A DNA stretch of 64,000 bases from Hymenopellis radicata (taxonomy: Eukaryota > Basidiomycota > Agaricomycetes > Agaricales > Physalacriaceae): contig JADNRX010000180.1 in assembly GCA_015501595.1 (NCBI GenBank), forward strand, positions 43,849 through 107,848, in the 5' to 3' direction. The translations under genes were made by a program, and so were the position numbers. This document shows, in pieces, positions 10,579 to 26,238 of this stretch. How positions within the stretch are numbered: position 1 is the stretch's first letter; the number at the start of each line of letters is the position of its first letter. The notes below the pieces were generated by a model. That model was not told the DNA's origin. It did not search any database and saw only the letters and a list, made by a program, of their open reading frames with translations.

Positions 10579-11559
10579 TCACACACTCGTCTCCGCCAAC
10601 GAATGCTCCCACACCGCCCTCTTGTCCTCCGCCGAAATATTATACCACTTCATCCCAATGTCATTCCCATGCTCGTCCCTCCTACTCCATCCACTCTCCT
10701 TCACCCTATCGAGCAACGCATACAACATATACTCTGCACATTCCTCTGGCTGAACTCCATAGAGCCAATACCTCAACCACAGAAGCGGCGCAAGGAGCTT
10801 CAGAGGACCCCACAACTCCCCGTACACCGATTTCGCCCCAGGTGTATGCACCGCACCCGGGGATATGTGTACGAACCCAATCCCTGGATTCTGTTTCGCA
10901 TATTCCTAGAAATCACTCCAATCAGCCCATGCTAAAATACAAAGGAACGAACGCACCTCGATCATAACATCATTATACACCGCCGGCTTCAACCCCGCAT
11001 TCCAAATCCTATAATTTTTCCTCATCCCCAAATCCTCCCTATCCACAGGGACATCCATCACCCCCGCCCCAAGCATCGTCATCGCCCTCGCATCCTCCCC
11101 TCTCTCCTTCGCCACCTGGAGAGCAGGCAACAACTCGCTAATGAACTTGAACCGGCAATAATACCTCGAGACCAATACCTTATCCAGCCCCTCCTCCGTC
11201 TCGTCCCTCCCCGTGATACGGAAATACCCCGGGGACAAAACGAGAAAGTTGATCTTTCCCCCTGGAACGCGTTCCTTGAGCTCCTCGCTCGTCGCGACAA
11301 TGTTACGCATCAAAAACGCGTCGCAGTACACGAACTCGTGCTCGACGCCCTCAGAACGGGGAAGGGACGCAAAGATCTTCTCCGCCGCGGCTTGGTTGCG
11401 TCCGACGATGAAGAGGTGCAGCTTTCCGCCGAGATACGATGTGAGAGCTTTCGCCATGGCCTCTCCTATACCAGATGTGCCGCCGACGAACACGGCGACG
11501 GGGGTGCAGGGAGGAGAGAATGTGGCGTTGGAGGCTCGGGCGTCTGTGAGTGAAGGCAT
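10579..11559 (-). CDS. Short-chain dehydrogenase/reductase, conventional motif
   Basis: Two exons. Start ATG 11559; exon 1 runs to MIE near 10956, then a 51-base intron, then EYAKQNPGIGFVHISPG to the stop at 10579. The cofactor loop VFVGGTSGIGEAM is intact, followed by FIVGRNQAAAEKI, NFLVLSPGYF and GRDETEEGLD. The YNDVMIEEYA and HISPGAVHTPG blocks fit the fungal SDR group whose active-site Tyr precedes a shifted basic region. About 300 residues. It is not closely related to the degenerate SDR copies at the left end. Substrate unknown. Confidence 0.85.
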
Positions 11560-12809
11560 GAGAGCGTACTTAAGAGTTATAGCTGCCGATTCATCAGCTT
11601 GACACGTAGGTGGTGGTTCTTATGTAGGCTTCATCCAGAATAAAATTAAACCTGGGCCTGAACCTTGACCTGAACGCAAACCTGAACGCGATCAAGACGC
11701 GCGTCCCTCACGATCAACGCGGCATATCCGGCAGCCTCGGCAGGATGACTCGCGTCGATGTCTGTAGCTTCACCATGCTCTCTGCCATTAGAAAATGCCT
11801 CTCATCAATGAATCTGATGTATATCTATGTACTACGGCTGCCCCGGAATTTACTAGTGCTTCTGGGACGTGAAATGCTGTGAGTCAGTGCTAAATGATAA
11901 TCGTCTCGAGCTTCGTATATACATCCCGTGCACCCCACCTCACAAGGCTTTACTCGGACATGGGAAATAGGTCTAAAATTCTTATTCTTAAGTCATCGAG
12001 GTCGAAAATCGGGTATTTTATGAGTTCCTTGCACTTTAACCGCTCCTAGGTGATTATCGGAATCGCCAGCATGGATAGCAAGCCTTAAAGTCGAATGAGG
12101 CAGGTCCTCCCGATGTTAGTAGTGATAGGGAAGGAAGCCTACGGCGAGTATGAGTCCAATTCCACTGCCATTAGACATGGTTGAATCTGAAAGCAGAGTT
12201 TTTCAGACGATACTGGCATGTGGCTTTTTACACCTGACTCATAGAAATAGCCAAATGAATAAACAGAGGATCGGATAGTTGGAGGGAGAAACAGACGGAC
12301 AGACAATCGAACTTGGCCGCGAGTGTCGCTCCTCTTCAGCAACCTCAGGCTCTCGAGCCTGTTCCACATCGATGCCGTCGTCATATGTCCCGTGCCAGTA
12401 CTGTGGTTGGGGGCGCTGACGAACCGCAAAGACTCTACGATAGAGCGCATCAAACTCCGCAAATGAGGTAGAGAAGGACGTGTCCGTGAGTCGTCTGGAC
12501 GCGAGTGTCCGCCCATGATTCGGATGGTCAACATCAACATGATATCAGTCCTTGGGAGGGAAGTAGTCTAGTAGGTCAGATTTCGGTTCGGAAAAGTTGA
12601 GAAGTGAGTCTCATATTGAGCTTCATCAATATCATGGGAGTAGTTCCTCAATGGCAACTTGAAGGAACATTGGCGGTGACGCGGTGATTGACATAGTCGA
12701 TGACTCTAAGAAGAAACGACAAGTCAGTCGGTTGGACAACAATCTCAGTGCATTATTCAATGAATGTAAACTTAATAAAACAGATATCCAAGATACAATA
12801 TAGTCCAGC
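11560..12809. other. Gene-poor stretch upstream of SDR and downstream of SERINC
   Basis: About 1.25 kb. A CCTGAAC-type short repeat lies at 11650-11690. The open frame 12139-12540 on the minus strand has no recognisable domain. I see no supported gene. Confidence 0.35.
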
Positions 12810-14708
12810 TTAGTTATAAACGTCGTCGAACCTATAAAATGGTCAGTGAGTACACCGTTCTCTAGCAATATAGAACTACTCACCTGTCAGGCATCAAGAC
12901 AGGCGCGAGGAGACTCCATATATAGAGGAGCATGCAAACCCAGCTTGAAACTACACGCATCCACATCGCAACTTCAGAACGCCCGATATACACATCGTCA
13001 TTAGGATCAGCGGGGCTGTCTCCAATGGGCTTCTTGGATACAACGTTCCTACGCACACGCTTGAAAACGGTATAAAACAGCGGCAATTTGACGTACCAGT
13101 CAGTTAATAACATCGCGACATACATTGTCGCCATAATGAATATAACATGGAAGAAAGAGTACTAATCATTGATTAAACACGAGAGCTTCCAATAAAACGG
13201 GAGTAGAACACGTACATTGTAGCGCGTGCCAGAGCGCTCGTCGTCTCGCATCTCTCCGACAACCTCGTCGTCTTCGTCATCCGATTCTGGCTCGTTGAGA
13301 GCGGAAGCAGGAATTGCTCTAGTGCGGGTCAACAAAGCTTTCTTCCTGGTCAGAAAAAAGCTTACCCAGCTTCGACAGCAGCAAGCAAAGCCTGATATCT
13401 TGGGGAATCTATCTTCTTTGGCTGCGTGTTCACCACACCAAGCTCAGAATGTCCATCGAGGGGATCGGAACCGGACAAGTGTACAGCCCCCTTCTTGTTC
13501 TTTCCTGACAAAGCCCGGCTTTGAGTCGCCGCACGCGTAGTGGAATAGGCGATGGCCAAGAACGTGAAGACACCGCCGATAACGATGGCAGTAGTCCTTG
13601 TGCCTGTGCCGTTCCGTAGCGGATTACACGAATGCTTGTCGTTCGTGTGATTGCTGACCGCAGATACAATCAAGTACGTGCAGTACGCAGCGACCATGCC
13701 GGACTGTGCCAGACCAGAACGTGGGTTGTACTCCTGCACGACCGGATGGACACACATTATGGTGATTACGATGGACAAAACGAGGTTGAAGGCGATGAAG
13801 AACTTATTTAGTCCGCATCCTGATCCTCCAAAGAACACGAACAGAAGGGTGGTCATGGTGATAGTGAAGATGTACATGGAAGCGGTAGACCCGACGAGGA
13901 TCCACTGCCAAAGATTGGAGCCGGTGGATGAGTTCTCCCAATTCTCCATGCACATTTCGGACCAGGAGTGGGCAAAGTCGACGAGGAGGATGAGACCGAG
14001 AAGGATAAAGAGCGTGGCGCCTATCAGGGACACGTAGTTTCCCCAGAAGATGAAGAAGCCGTTGGGGATGAAGAAGGAAGCAACGACGAAGACGAGCCAG
14101 AGGAGCACTTTGGGACCCCACCAGCTGCAGGTTCATTAGGTATAGTAGCAGATGTTGGAAGAAAGCGCACCCATTCTGGATAGCTGCTCGCTTATCTCGA
14201 GTGTCCCGGACGCCAATGAGCGAGATACTGAGGAGGGCGTGGAATAGGGCGAGCGCGAAGCATATACGGTGAACCTAACCAATATTGAGTACTTTCCTTG
14301 TGAGAGTAATGAACACGCACTGCCAAAACACCATAACACTTGTCTCCTGCGCAATCCATCTTGATGTAGTCGTAACTCCATTTCTCGATTTGCCGTATAG
14401 CAACGTCCGTCTTCATGACCCACGCGAGGATGGAATTAAGACAGAAGATGAACTATAGTTCATTGAGTCTTTGAACAGCGGATAAAAGGAGAATTCCCAC
14501 AGCAAATCCGACACGAGTAGCAATGGAAGAGTTGCAATTGCATGACTTGAAGAACATGGATGCTGTAGGAGTTTAGGCTGATAATACTCGAAAGCAACAG
14601 TCATTACGCACCTGCAGTTGACGTGCAGCAAAATGCAAGGCCAGCCAGACATGATGAGCCGACGGTGCCCAGCACACCAGCTAATGGGATGGAAAACAGC
14701 AAGCCCAT
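12810..14708 (-). CDS. tms1: SERINC/TMS1 family membrane protein
   Basis: Polytopic membrane protein of the serine incorporator family, found in fungal vacuole or endosomal membranes; members act as lipid scramblases or lipid-linked carriers. The start at 14708 gives GLLFSIPLAGVLGTVGSSCL and the Cys-rich FFKSCNCNSSIATRVGF, a family signature. It continues with MKTDVAIRQIEKWSYDYIKM, then a long exon with about six helices (VSLIGATLFILLGLILLVDF and so on), an acidic loop NEPESDDEDDEVVGEM, and FFHVIFIMATMYVAMLLTDW. The last exons end VVSSWVCMLLYIWSLLAP and RFDDVYN then stop at 12810. Roughly 480-500 residues, normal for the family. The frame holds throughout when short introns are removed. Confidence 0.93.
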
Positions 14709-14925
14709 GTCGATGAGCGCAGTCAAGATGATATGGGCGCCACAAAAGGAAACGTTACGCGTTACAAGCGAACCTTCCTTTTTGGGAATGGAAGCATTTC
14801 CTCCATCCCAAAGGTCTAACTTACACGGAGCGCAGAGACGCTCGATTACTATGGATGCAGTTAAACGAAGTCATGTAAAGTTCAGCATTGCACGAGGAAA
14901 AATTAGACTATTTTACAGTACACTA

Positions 14926-16810
14926 CTATTGTACACTCGTTGTCTGGGTATCATTGGTATCTCGTAGTGCGGGCGTGGGTGGAATACTAGGTGTAACAGG
15001 AATACTCGGATCAAAAGACCGTCGCTTCTGCCAAAATCCTGCGTTGGGACCGTTAATCACGAAGGCTAGAGCCCACCGTGAAAGCCCACGAAGGGAATCA
15101 GGCCGATGGATCATCGCGGTGACAAGCGACGACAATGACAACGTGAATACTAATCTATTAAATCAACAATCAGCGTTGAACAGGACCAAGGAATAACAAC
15201 GTACCTTTCGAGGGCAATTATACTACGGCTGCGAATGAAAGACTCTGGCAAAAGCGTCCGCAAGGCTCGAGGTATAACGTACATCGCCATCTCACCCCGT
15301 CTGCGAGGATTTTCTATCCAGATGCTACTGCCACAAGCCATACAGCCTGCAAGAATGCATCCATAAGGACCATCCCAAAAGTCGTGGGATATCGAGGGGA
15401 AAAGGCGCGCAGATACCAGCGAACGAGTGAGGCAGACTGTATACCAGTATGAAGTGATGAAAGCGGACAAAAATGATGCGCTGCGTAGGGAGCCAAGTAG
15501 TGTCCTGAGAATGCGGTGTGGACGTAAGAGGAGTTTAGGACGCGTGAGGAACGTAGGAATGAAATGCACAGGAAGATAGATGAGAATCGATTGGACAAGA
15601 GCCCTGAGGGCTCTCAAAGAGCTATTGGCGGTACAACTATGGGCCAGCCCCAAGGTAGATCCCATGCCACCGTGTACCAGCTCACACGGCAGACCACCGA
15701 CTTTTGGACGACTGCTCACGCCTAACGTAGCCCAAGCCTCATTGGCAATACTCCCGCCATAGGCCGGTAACACGGCTGGGTTTCCCCAAGCGAGGGATAC
15801 CCCAGCTCGACGGCGTAATCTTCCAAAATCGACAGATGGTTGGCAGAACCGTTCACATAGGACCAGTTCTTTCCGCGAATAAGCTGGAGGGTTCTCAAAA
15901 GACGTGGGTCAACATCGGCCAAAGCTCCAATCCAACGAACATAGGAACGAGGTAGTTGGGTCGGTTCGTAAAAGAAACACCACATTATCCTATGGTATGA
16001 TGAAGCAGTTGGAGAGTATAACAACAGGTTAACATACCTTGCACTGCATGCCCAAAAGACAAGACCGTCTATCCGAGTTGTCAAGGCATCTCTATTCTTT
16101 TTCTGTGCTATCTCATGCTTCTCCTTGAGTAGCCGCTGTCGAAGAGCATCCGGCGGTAGAGCAGTGTGATGAGATTTTGTACTCTGGTCACGGACGCGGG
16201 ATGAACGATGGAAGACAAATGACTGCACGACTGCATCGAGAGCCCGCACAAACAATAGGAGGGTGAGATCCAGGGTCCGCGAGGGTTTAGGTCTGCTGAA
16301 GATGGAGCGGTGACGGCCGCTTTGGAGCAGAAAGATACCAACAGATGAGGTGAGGCAGTACGAAATAAACGTCTTCTGTGTCGCTGTGAGGTCAAAGGAG
16401 GCCAACAAACGTTGTAGGCGGCGCAAGACGCGTGTATATGGCTGCTCATGGTCCGAAGGTGGTGGTAATTGGTCAAGGGCGTTCCACAGTGATCTCAGGG
16501 TAGAACCGCCACCGACGGCGAGGGTGACGGCGAACGCAAAGCCTCCTAGCCCGAGCTCTCGCTTTAGGAGTCGCTTGTGCGCCTTGAGATGCGTCTTGGT
16601 CGACTTGTTCGACGTGAGCACCGACGTGAGCAGCGGTGTCACCGCCGGCGCGAGAGACAGCGACACGGCAAGGCCATATGTTCTGAGCGCTACTTGTGCG
16701 GGATGAGTGGGATCCTCAGGAAATGAAGGTAAAAGACGTCGTCGCGGGGAGGCCATTGGCATGAGAGTCGGCGACCAAGCCGCGCTCCTAACCCTATTGT
16801 CATCTGCCAT
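14926..16810 (-). CDS. TMEM135-like multipass membrane protein
   Basis: Large membrane protein of the TMEM135/Tim17-like group, linked in animals to peroxisomes and mitochondrial dynamics. The start ATG 16810 (MADDNRVRSAAW) is chosen over an in-frame upstream extension to 17095 that lacks family character. Hydrophobic stretches include GLGGFAFAVTLAVGGGSTL and FISYCLTSSVGIFLLQSG. After an in-frame 48-base intron comes IMWCFFYEPTQLPRSYVRW. The C-terminal half carries LPCELVHGG, an HFIPTFLTRP stretch, ISHDFWDGPYGCILAGCMAC and SIWIENPRRRGEMAMYV, and the last exon ends TNDTQTTSVQ. Near 15784-15787 the frame slips: one extra base in this C run would join SLG to GNPAVLPAYGGSIAN. A 59-base intron there is the alternative. 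Confidence 0.8.
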
Positions 16811-17477
16811 GTGATTCAAGACGCCACTAAAAGCTCTAACCACGACCACCATCATCCTCTGATTTCGGTCATGTTTACCGGCCGCGGGTCCCACAGGCAG
16901 TATTATAGAACTTGCACGTCGTGTACATGTCTCTGGGAGCCAAATACGTCGATTGTCCGGTCTTTTCAACCGACCAGTCTCGCTATCCTCTATTTTCTCA
17001 AGGAAACGTTCGGGAATCGCACGTGGACAACATGGGACAGATCCTGCCATGCCATAGGTCTCTTCTGTCCTTGAAAGGGCCGGTGCGCCAACCACGAGTC
17101 ATTCGAACTGCCCAACTTTGAGTAGCAGAATATCCGCCGCCTTTCTCAGGTGACGGTCTTGGATCAGTCTTGCGTACTTCTTGAACTCATTTCTGCATGG
17201 TTCAACCCGGATTCAGCGTCGAATATCTCACCCCTTCGCTCTCGAGCTCTATTTTTGTCGCGATGCACAGTCTATTTTTGCCACTTTCCCTGATTTCCAC
17301 CGTGGAACTGCATGGCCCTTGCTCGTGATGTCTGCTATCGGTTCTCCTCCTAGAAGCACTCAATGAAAGTTGAATGGTACGGTAGAATGCTGGCAAAAAA
17401 TCGGTTACGTCCTCTTTTTTTTTGCGCCACTGACCTTCATAGTACGGTCGCCAACGGACCGCCCGGACCCCGAGATG
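16811..17477. other. Divergent promoter region, TMEM135-like and pectate lyase
   Basis: About 670 bases between the divergent starts at 16810 and 17548. No supported gene. The right edge holds the TATA box of the pectate lyase. Confidence 0.4.
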
Positions 17478-17478
17478 C

Positions 17479-17486
17479 TATAAATT
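17479..17486 (+). promoter_or_regulatory. TATA box of pectate lyase gene
   Basis: TATAAATT about 62 bases upstream of the start codon at 17548. The second lyase copy has TATAAAA at a matching place (20029). Confidence 0.6.
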
Positions 17487-17547
17487 TTGCAGAAATTAAT
17501 CTACAGACTCCAAGGTCAACTCCCTGTGGTCCTCTTCACTGTCAAAC

Positions 17548-18984
17548 ATGTTCTCTAAGAAATTGTTGTCTCTATTTGTGGCGGCGGTGGTTGCGCGCGC
17601 TAATCCGTGAGTCGAAGCTTGGGGCCTATGTCGTTTACGTTTACTGACACTGTTAACAGTCTGGAGCGGCGCACGGCTACTAACGTTTTCCCATCGCCTC
17701 CTACGACCAGCTCTCTGAGCTCTCCCATAACCATTGCAGCCGGACAGACCTTCACACCTTCTCAAGCGTACACTCGATACGATAGAGGGTCTGGAGCTTG
17801 CGAAGGACAGACTGAAGGTGGAGATTCTGACGCCGTCTTCCTTCTCGAGGAGGGCGCTACGTTGAGTCGCGTCGTCATTGGCGCCAACCAGGCTGAAGGA
17901 GTTCATTGTTTGGGTATGTATCTGCACACTACTACACCGTGACATAGTATTTAATTGATTGTAGGCTCTTGCACTCTTGACCACGTTTTCTTCGAGGCGA
18001 GTTGCCGAGTTGCGCACAAGCACCGGTTCGGCTGCTCAAATGCCTCTACAGGATGTCTGCGAAGACGCGATTACCATCAAGCAGACCTCAGGTACCTCTC
18101 ATATTAATTATGGTGGTGTAGGTTATACCCTCCAATTCACGCATTCTTTCGTTGACTCCCGTCCTTACTAGGCGAAGCACGCCGAAGACAAAGTCGTTCA
18201 ACACAACGGCGGTGTGTATCTTAGGAATCGGTTCGCAGGCCTTCACTAATATTTCATGAACACAGGGGGGACAGTCATCATCAACAGTGTAAAAAACGCA
18301 TTACAGCCTCGGTTGGCGTCGCCGTACTGAAATGCTGCACAGTTCTACGTGGAAGACTTCGGAAAGCTCTACAGAAGCGTGCGTTCATCCTTTCTTCCGC
18401 CCTGCTTGTATCACACATTCTATCTAGTGCGGCAACTGCGGGTAAGTAAACAACGAGCTTGTATTACATACACTCCTCTCATCGCTATGTAGTACACAAT
18501 ACAAGCGAACGGTCCAGGTAAGTACCTGAATTCTCGTTGAGCGCGTTGTGTCAGCAAGATCTCTCTAGATCAACGATGTCTGGGCCGTTGACGGTAGCGT
18601 TCTTGCCGGCATAAACTCGTAAGCATGACTTTCACTTCAGCTGCGATGGCTCACGGTTGCCTCGCAGAAACTACGGAGAGTGAGAAGTCCATTCCTACTC
18701 AAGAATATGCTCGTCATCCTAACGCGAACGTCTAGTTCCGCCACTATCAGGACAACCCAGGTCGACGACGTTGACACCATCTGTGAAAGGTAGCCTCATC
18801 AATCATCTATTTTGCGGCGGTCTCTTCAACATCTCTACCAGGTACGAGGGCAATGATGATGGCGATGAGCCCCCAGAGCTTGGAAGCGGTCCCGACTCGA
18901 CGGTGAGTACAAAACTTCTGCACGATGGTTCTGACTTGCCTTTAGTACTGCAAGTACACGTCGTCTGACATCACGGAGCTCTGA
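17548..18984 (+). CDS. Secreted pectate lyase, polysaccharide lyase family 3
   Basis: Cleaves polygalacturonate in plant cell walls by beta-elimination. The signal peptide [18 protein letters not shown] is split by the first intron. Family blocks in order: [114 protein letters not shown], ending SSDITEL at 18984. Four conserved Cys-containing segments are kept. About ten exons; the intron at 17997-18051 begins with GC, not GT, whereas the second copy has GT at the same site. The frame closes cleanly. About 250 residues, normal for PL3. Confidence 0.9.
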
Positions 18985-20028
18985 ACCGAAAATTGAATTT
19001 GGGCGGCTTGTCAAGCTTTTTCAATGTCTCGTCTTTCATGTTTTTGTGTCTATTACTGTTTTGTTACTGATTGTCTATTGGGCAACCAAGTTCATGTCGA
19101 TTGTCAGTGTGGCCGTGGACGTCAGGTTGATGGGCGCTGAGGCAACACCTGGGCCAACCTCCCCATCGTCGAAGGAGTAACAACAGGAGCATACCGACGA
19201 AGTGAGTGTCTGTACCGAATTGACGCGGGTGCCAAAAGGGCATAGAGCCCCGCGTTTAGTCCTGGAGAATGACCGTCTCAGATGGCTGTGGGGTCAGAAG
19301 ATGAGCTGAAGTGAATGCAAATGCCAACGAGACTATACGAAAAGAAAACAACGAGTTACCGGTACGTTCAGTCTCTCAATGGCGGCCCGGACGGTACATG
19401 TACCAGCCACTTGGTATCATTGAAAAGCGAGAACGGGTGACTGCTAGTCTTGCGTGCGAACGGTCATATAAAGGTAGCTTTTACCGAGAAATTATCCATG
19501 TGACTGATGCGACCTTGAATTGACCATGTAGATTTTGAACTCGTGTGCTTAACGCATGCCCGGGGGACTCTTTATACGTGTACCACCTTCCATGGACAAC
19601 AGGGATTGTGGTTCTTGTCGTGCGTTGACGTGCAGCGCTTGACTCAGTTCTCGGGCGGTTATACTCACATTCAACCGCCTTGCTGCATACGGTACAGACA
19701 TACTCGCCATCTTCTGGAATTCGATTAGATATAGCCACGTGTGTCCCATGCGCTCGTCTCTTTCCTTCTGGACCTCGTCGATGTTCCTCAATCAACGCGG
19801 AGCCTTTGGTTGTCCCTCGCTCGTGATGCTCTATTATACTGACATGCGCTTATATTTCGTGCCAAGCCACCGCCAAGCCTTGATAAAAGTCCCCAGGAAA
19901 CTGTGCTGGGACGGTTAATACCTGGGTGAAAATCGGCAGCGGTTCAAAAGGTCGGAATAGTAAGCAGGTTGTAACTTGTGCGTACTGTATCGACGGGCCG
20001 TCCGGACCTCTTCTAGACCTGGTATCCC
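18985..20028. other. Spacer between the two pectate lyase copies
   Basis: About 1 kb. Short open frames (for example 19311-19523 plus, 19481-19795 minus) have no recognisable domain. Nothing supported. Confidence 0.35.
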
Positions 20029-20035
20029 TATAAAA
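20029..20035 (+). promoter_or_regulatory. TATA box of second pectate lyase copy
   Basis: TATAAAA 49 bases before the ATG at 20084, in the same arrangement as the first copy. Confidence 0.5.
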
Positions 20036-20083
20036 CAGCAGTTTTGAGTCCAGAGAGTCCTCAGTTGTTTGCAGCTACTAGTC

Positions 20084-21471
20084 ATGTTCTCCAAGCAGAT
20101 TTTCTCTCTGGTTGCTGTGGCCGTTCTCGCCAGCGCTAACCCGTTCGTACAATTTCACGCGCTCTTTTATTCTTCGAGCTGAATGCTTTCATAGTTTGGA
20201 GCGTCGTACGGCTACGAATGTGTTCCCGACGCCGCCCACTACGAGCTCTCTGAGCTCTCCTATCACCGTCAAGGCTGGAGAGACGTTCACTACCCTCTTC
20301 GGCGTACACGCGTTACGATAGAGGGTCCGGTGCCTGCACTGAACAGGCTGAAGGAGGTGACTCTGACGCCGTCTTCCTTCTTGAGGAGGCGCGACTTTGA
20401 GTCGAGTCGTTATTGGAGCTAACCAGGCGGAGGGAGTTCATTGCTTGGGTTTGTGCATTTCGATGATAGGTTGTTATCTGGTCTCACCTCTGCTAGGCTC
20501 TTGCACGCTCGACCACGTCTTCTTCGAGGTATGTGCTATCCTAAATCGCGTCGTTCGACTAATTCGTTGATTATCTCTTAGGATGTCTGTGAAGACGCGA
20601 TCACCATCAAACAAACGTCTGGTACTTCTCGTATCAACTATGGAGGCGTAAGATTCCTTCCTTGCGTCTTTGGCAGTAGGGTTAACTATTTCGTAGGCTA
20701 AGCATGCCAGCGACAAGGTTGTTCAACATAATGGCGGCGGTGTGTATCTTAGGAATCGGTTCGCAGGCCTTCACTAATATTTCATGAACACAGGCGGACA
20801 GTAATCATGCAATAGTTTCTACGTGGAAGACTTCGGCAAGCTCTACAGAAGCGTGCGTGTTCATCCTTTCTTCCGCCCTGCTTGTATCACTCAGATCTAT
20901 CTAGTGCGGCAACTGCGGGTAAGTAATCAACGAGCTTGATATTGCGTACACTCCTCTCATCGCTATGTAGTACACAATACAAGCGAACGGTCCAGGTAAA
21001 TAATCCGGTTGACACATTCTTGGTTTTGTTGACTTGCTGGAAGATCAACGATGTTTGGGCCGTTGACGGATCCGCTCTTGTGGGCATTAACACGTAAGAA
21101 TCGCGCACTCTCCTTCAAAGTTTTGAAGTCCATACTCACTTTCATTTGTAGCAACTACGGAGAGTAAGAGATATTGTCTTTCGGACGTTCCTTTTCACTT
21201 ACACCCCTACCAGCACTGCTACTATCAGGACAACCCAGGTTGACGATGTTAACGACATTTGCGTGAGGTACGTGGTTGATGCATAACATGACGGTATTCC
21301 CTTTTTTCTCATGACCTTGACAGATACACCGGAAACGACGACGGTGATGAGCCCACCAAGACTGGCAGTGGCCCAGATGGAACTGTGAGTGCTACGAGCC
21401 ACTGGCATGCATCATCTAATCCACCTTTACAGTATTGCAAGTACACGACTTCTGACATCACCGAACTCTAA
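20084..21471 (+). pseudogene. Decayed pectate lyase (PL3) copy
   Basis: Follows the gene at 17548 exon by exon: MFSKQIFSLVAVAVLASANP signal region, [69 protein letters not shown] and a last exon YCKYTTSDITEL then stop at 21471. Damage relative to the first copy: one extra base between 20288 and 20320, giving TAG in frame; one missing G near 20391 (GAGGAGG-CGC); and loss of about 55 bases around 20800-20815, leaving a TAA after the GGGG stretch. Substitutions elsewhere keep the residues, so loss looks recent. Single-base changes could be sequencing errors; the larger deletion could not. Confidence 0.8.
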
Positions 21472-22454
21472 GTCAAAGCTGGAATGGTGTTGGTGGTGGT
21501 TTCTGGAAGGTTATTTTGAATTTGAGGGCGTTCAGAGTAGTCTTAACAAGTTGTACACGAAACCTTGTATAAAATCTTTTGCACTAGTTCATCGTACGGT
21601 CCGTGACATCGTTACTTACCCGTATTGCCAGTGGCTTTCACAAGGTCATGACAAGGATTTTTCTTTCAAATGCCTCATGTCGGCCTGTCATTGGTCAAAA
21701 AATACTGGAACTGGTCTGGGGACATGCATGCCGTGGGACTGCCGTGGGCGAAGCTTCAGCTGCTTCCTACTGGTGTGCCGCGTTCTTCAGGCGTACCAGT
21801 ACTGTGGTTGTCCTTATACGGACGCTTGTTTCCGAGGCAGGGCCAGTGTTCTAAACCCACCAGCCGCCTGAGGCGCGAGATCGCAGTCGACGGCGCTCAA
21901 GACGTCAAAGGCTCGGTGCTGCAACGTGTGACCGACGTGGTGCGGAAAACCCTGGAAAACCACTGTTCAGTGTTCTTCCTTCCTTGACGCTTTCATTGTC
22001 AAGCGCAGGCTATATGGAAAAGGACATTAGCAGTGCACCATTGCCTGACAAAAATAATGCCCCTTTTCCAACAATGGTGGACGCGTCAGCACCAAGTGAT
22101 GGCCGTTCGTATGCTCAATTCTGGCAGACACTGTAGGCGGAGGTGATTGGACGCGACAAGGCCATGTCTACTATATACTCGCTTCAAGTTCAACGTACTG
22201 AGCATCGGACATTTTCCCCGAAGGTACATATTGAGTAATCAGATTAGATAACTTCCGCGATAAGATGAGAGAAAATAACGCTGTTAGCTCCCAACTTTGA
22301 CTCGTACCAGGTGTACAGTATCTCACAGCCTATTCAATAGCGGAAACAGCGCCTACAGCATCTAGGTATGGTATTTCCACAGCCACATGCCGCGCTGACC
22401 TTGGTCTCGTAGCTGTGGGAGTTTTGCTTCTCTCTTTCTTACCACCACTACGCG
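21472..22454. other. Spacer upstream of ARG5,6
   Basis: About 980 bases. The 3' end of the lyase copy and the promoter of ARG5,6 lie here. Open frames at 21389-21987 look like chance translations. No supported gene. Confidence 0.35.
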
Positions 22455-25423
<2,969 letters not shown>

Positions 25424-26238
25424 GTATACTACATGAGCCATCGGCAGGACTAGGTAATTTACGGGGTAATTTACATGCACGTGATAGTCATGTGATGCAT
25501 TTCTGCGCTTTTCTGTCCCTCCGGGGTGCGCCACACAAGGGATGAAATATATAAAATACATTTCTGTGTGGATAAGCTACAACTACCAGCGCTCATACGC
25601 TCGGTCCAAGTATGCAGATGCAAAGAGCAGCTCACTGTCCTGCACTGTGCAGCGAACTTCCCCCCTGGACCAACACATGACCCAATTTGCTCCTAAATTT
25701 CGCTAACAGTAAAATACCGTTACATTAAAAGTATGCATTGCTGCGATGCCTTTCGCGGTGGTTACAGTTTTAGCACATTACGTTGCAGAATACGTATTGC
25801 GCTATGTACAAGATTTAATTGTTCACCAGACTCGCAATCATCTAAACGATCATGTGCGTTTTTGCTGAGACATCATCAAGTTTTTTTTTTCTAGCAATAC
25901 ACAGCGCTACGCGACTGTTTTATACATATGTAAAAGTAAGGATAGCAAACTAAATACAGAACGTATAATGAAATATCATGTGGTACATAACGATTAGCGA
26001 GCAAGGAAGCGATTATTGAGTATATGCAGAGTCCGTGGGGCAGCGTGAAGAGTCATAAGTACGGGCCATGAGTGGAGGCTGGAGATGGAGATGGAGAGAT
26101 GGAGATGAATTCCGAGTCCGAGTCGGTCCGGATGTGGAACCTGCACATCACGGATCCGACTGGAGACTACGCACGCCAGAAGCGCTTTTTGAAAGGGAGA
26201 TCGGAGGGGAGGGAGCTCTCTATGTAGCATCAAATAAC
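25424..26238. other. AT-rich intergenic region
   Basis: About 800 bases downstream of ARG5,6, with a T run near 25880-25890 and no open frame of note. Probably 3' ends of both convergent genes. Confidence 0.35.

Noticed and set aside
10551..10967. Open frame of 138 codons on the plus strand
   Set aside because: Antisense shadow of the well-supported SDR exon at 10579-10904.
12139..12540. 133-codon minus-strand open frame
   Set aside because: No domain, no plausible splice partners; low-quality composition.
16811..17095. In-frame N-terminal extension of the TMEM135-like protein
   Set aside because: Arg/Gly/Pro-rich without family resemblance; the internal Met at 16810 gives a typical start.
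19481..19795. 104-codon open frame between the lyase copies, with a CTVCSKAVEC stretch
   Set aside because: Only one Cys pair, no zinc-finger spacing, no start context and no splice support.
21389..21987. Overlapping open frames after the second lyase
   Set aside because: Three frames open at once with unrelated products; chance openness.
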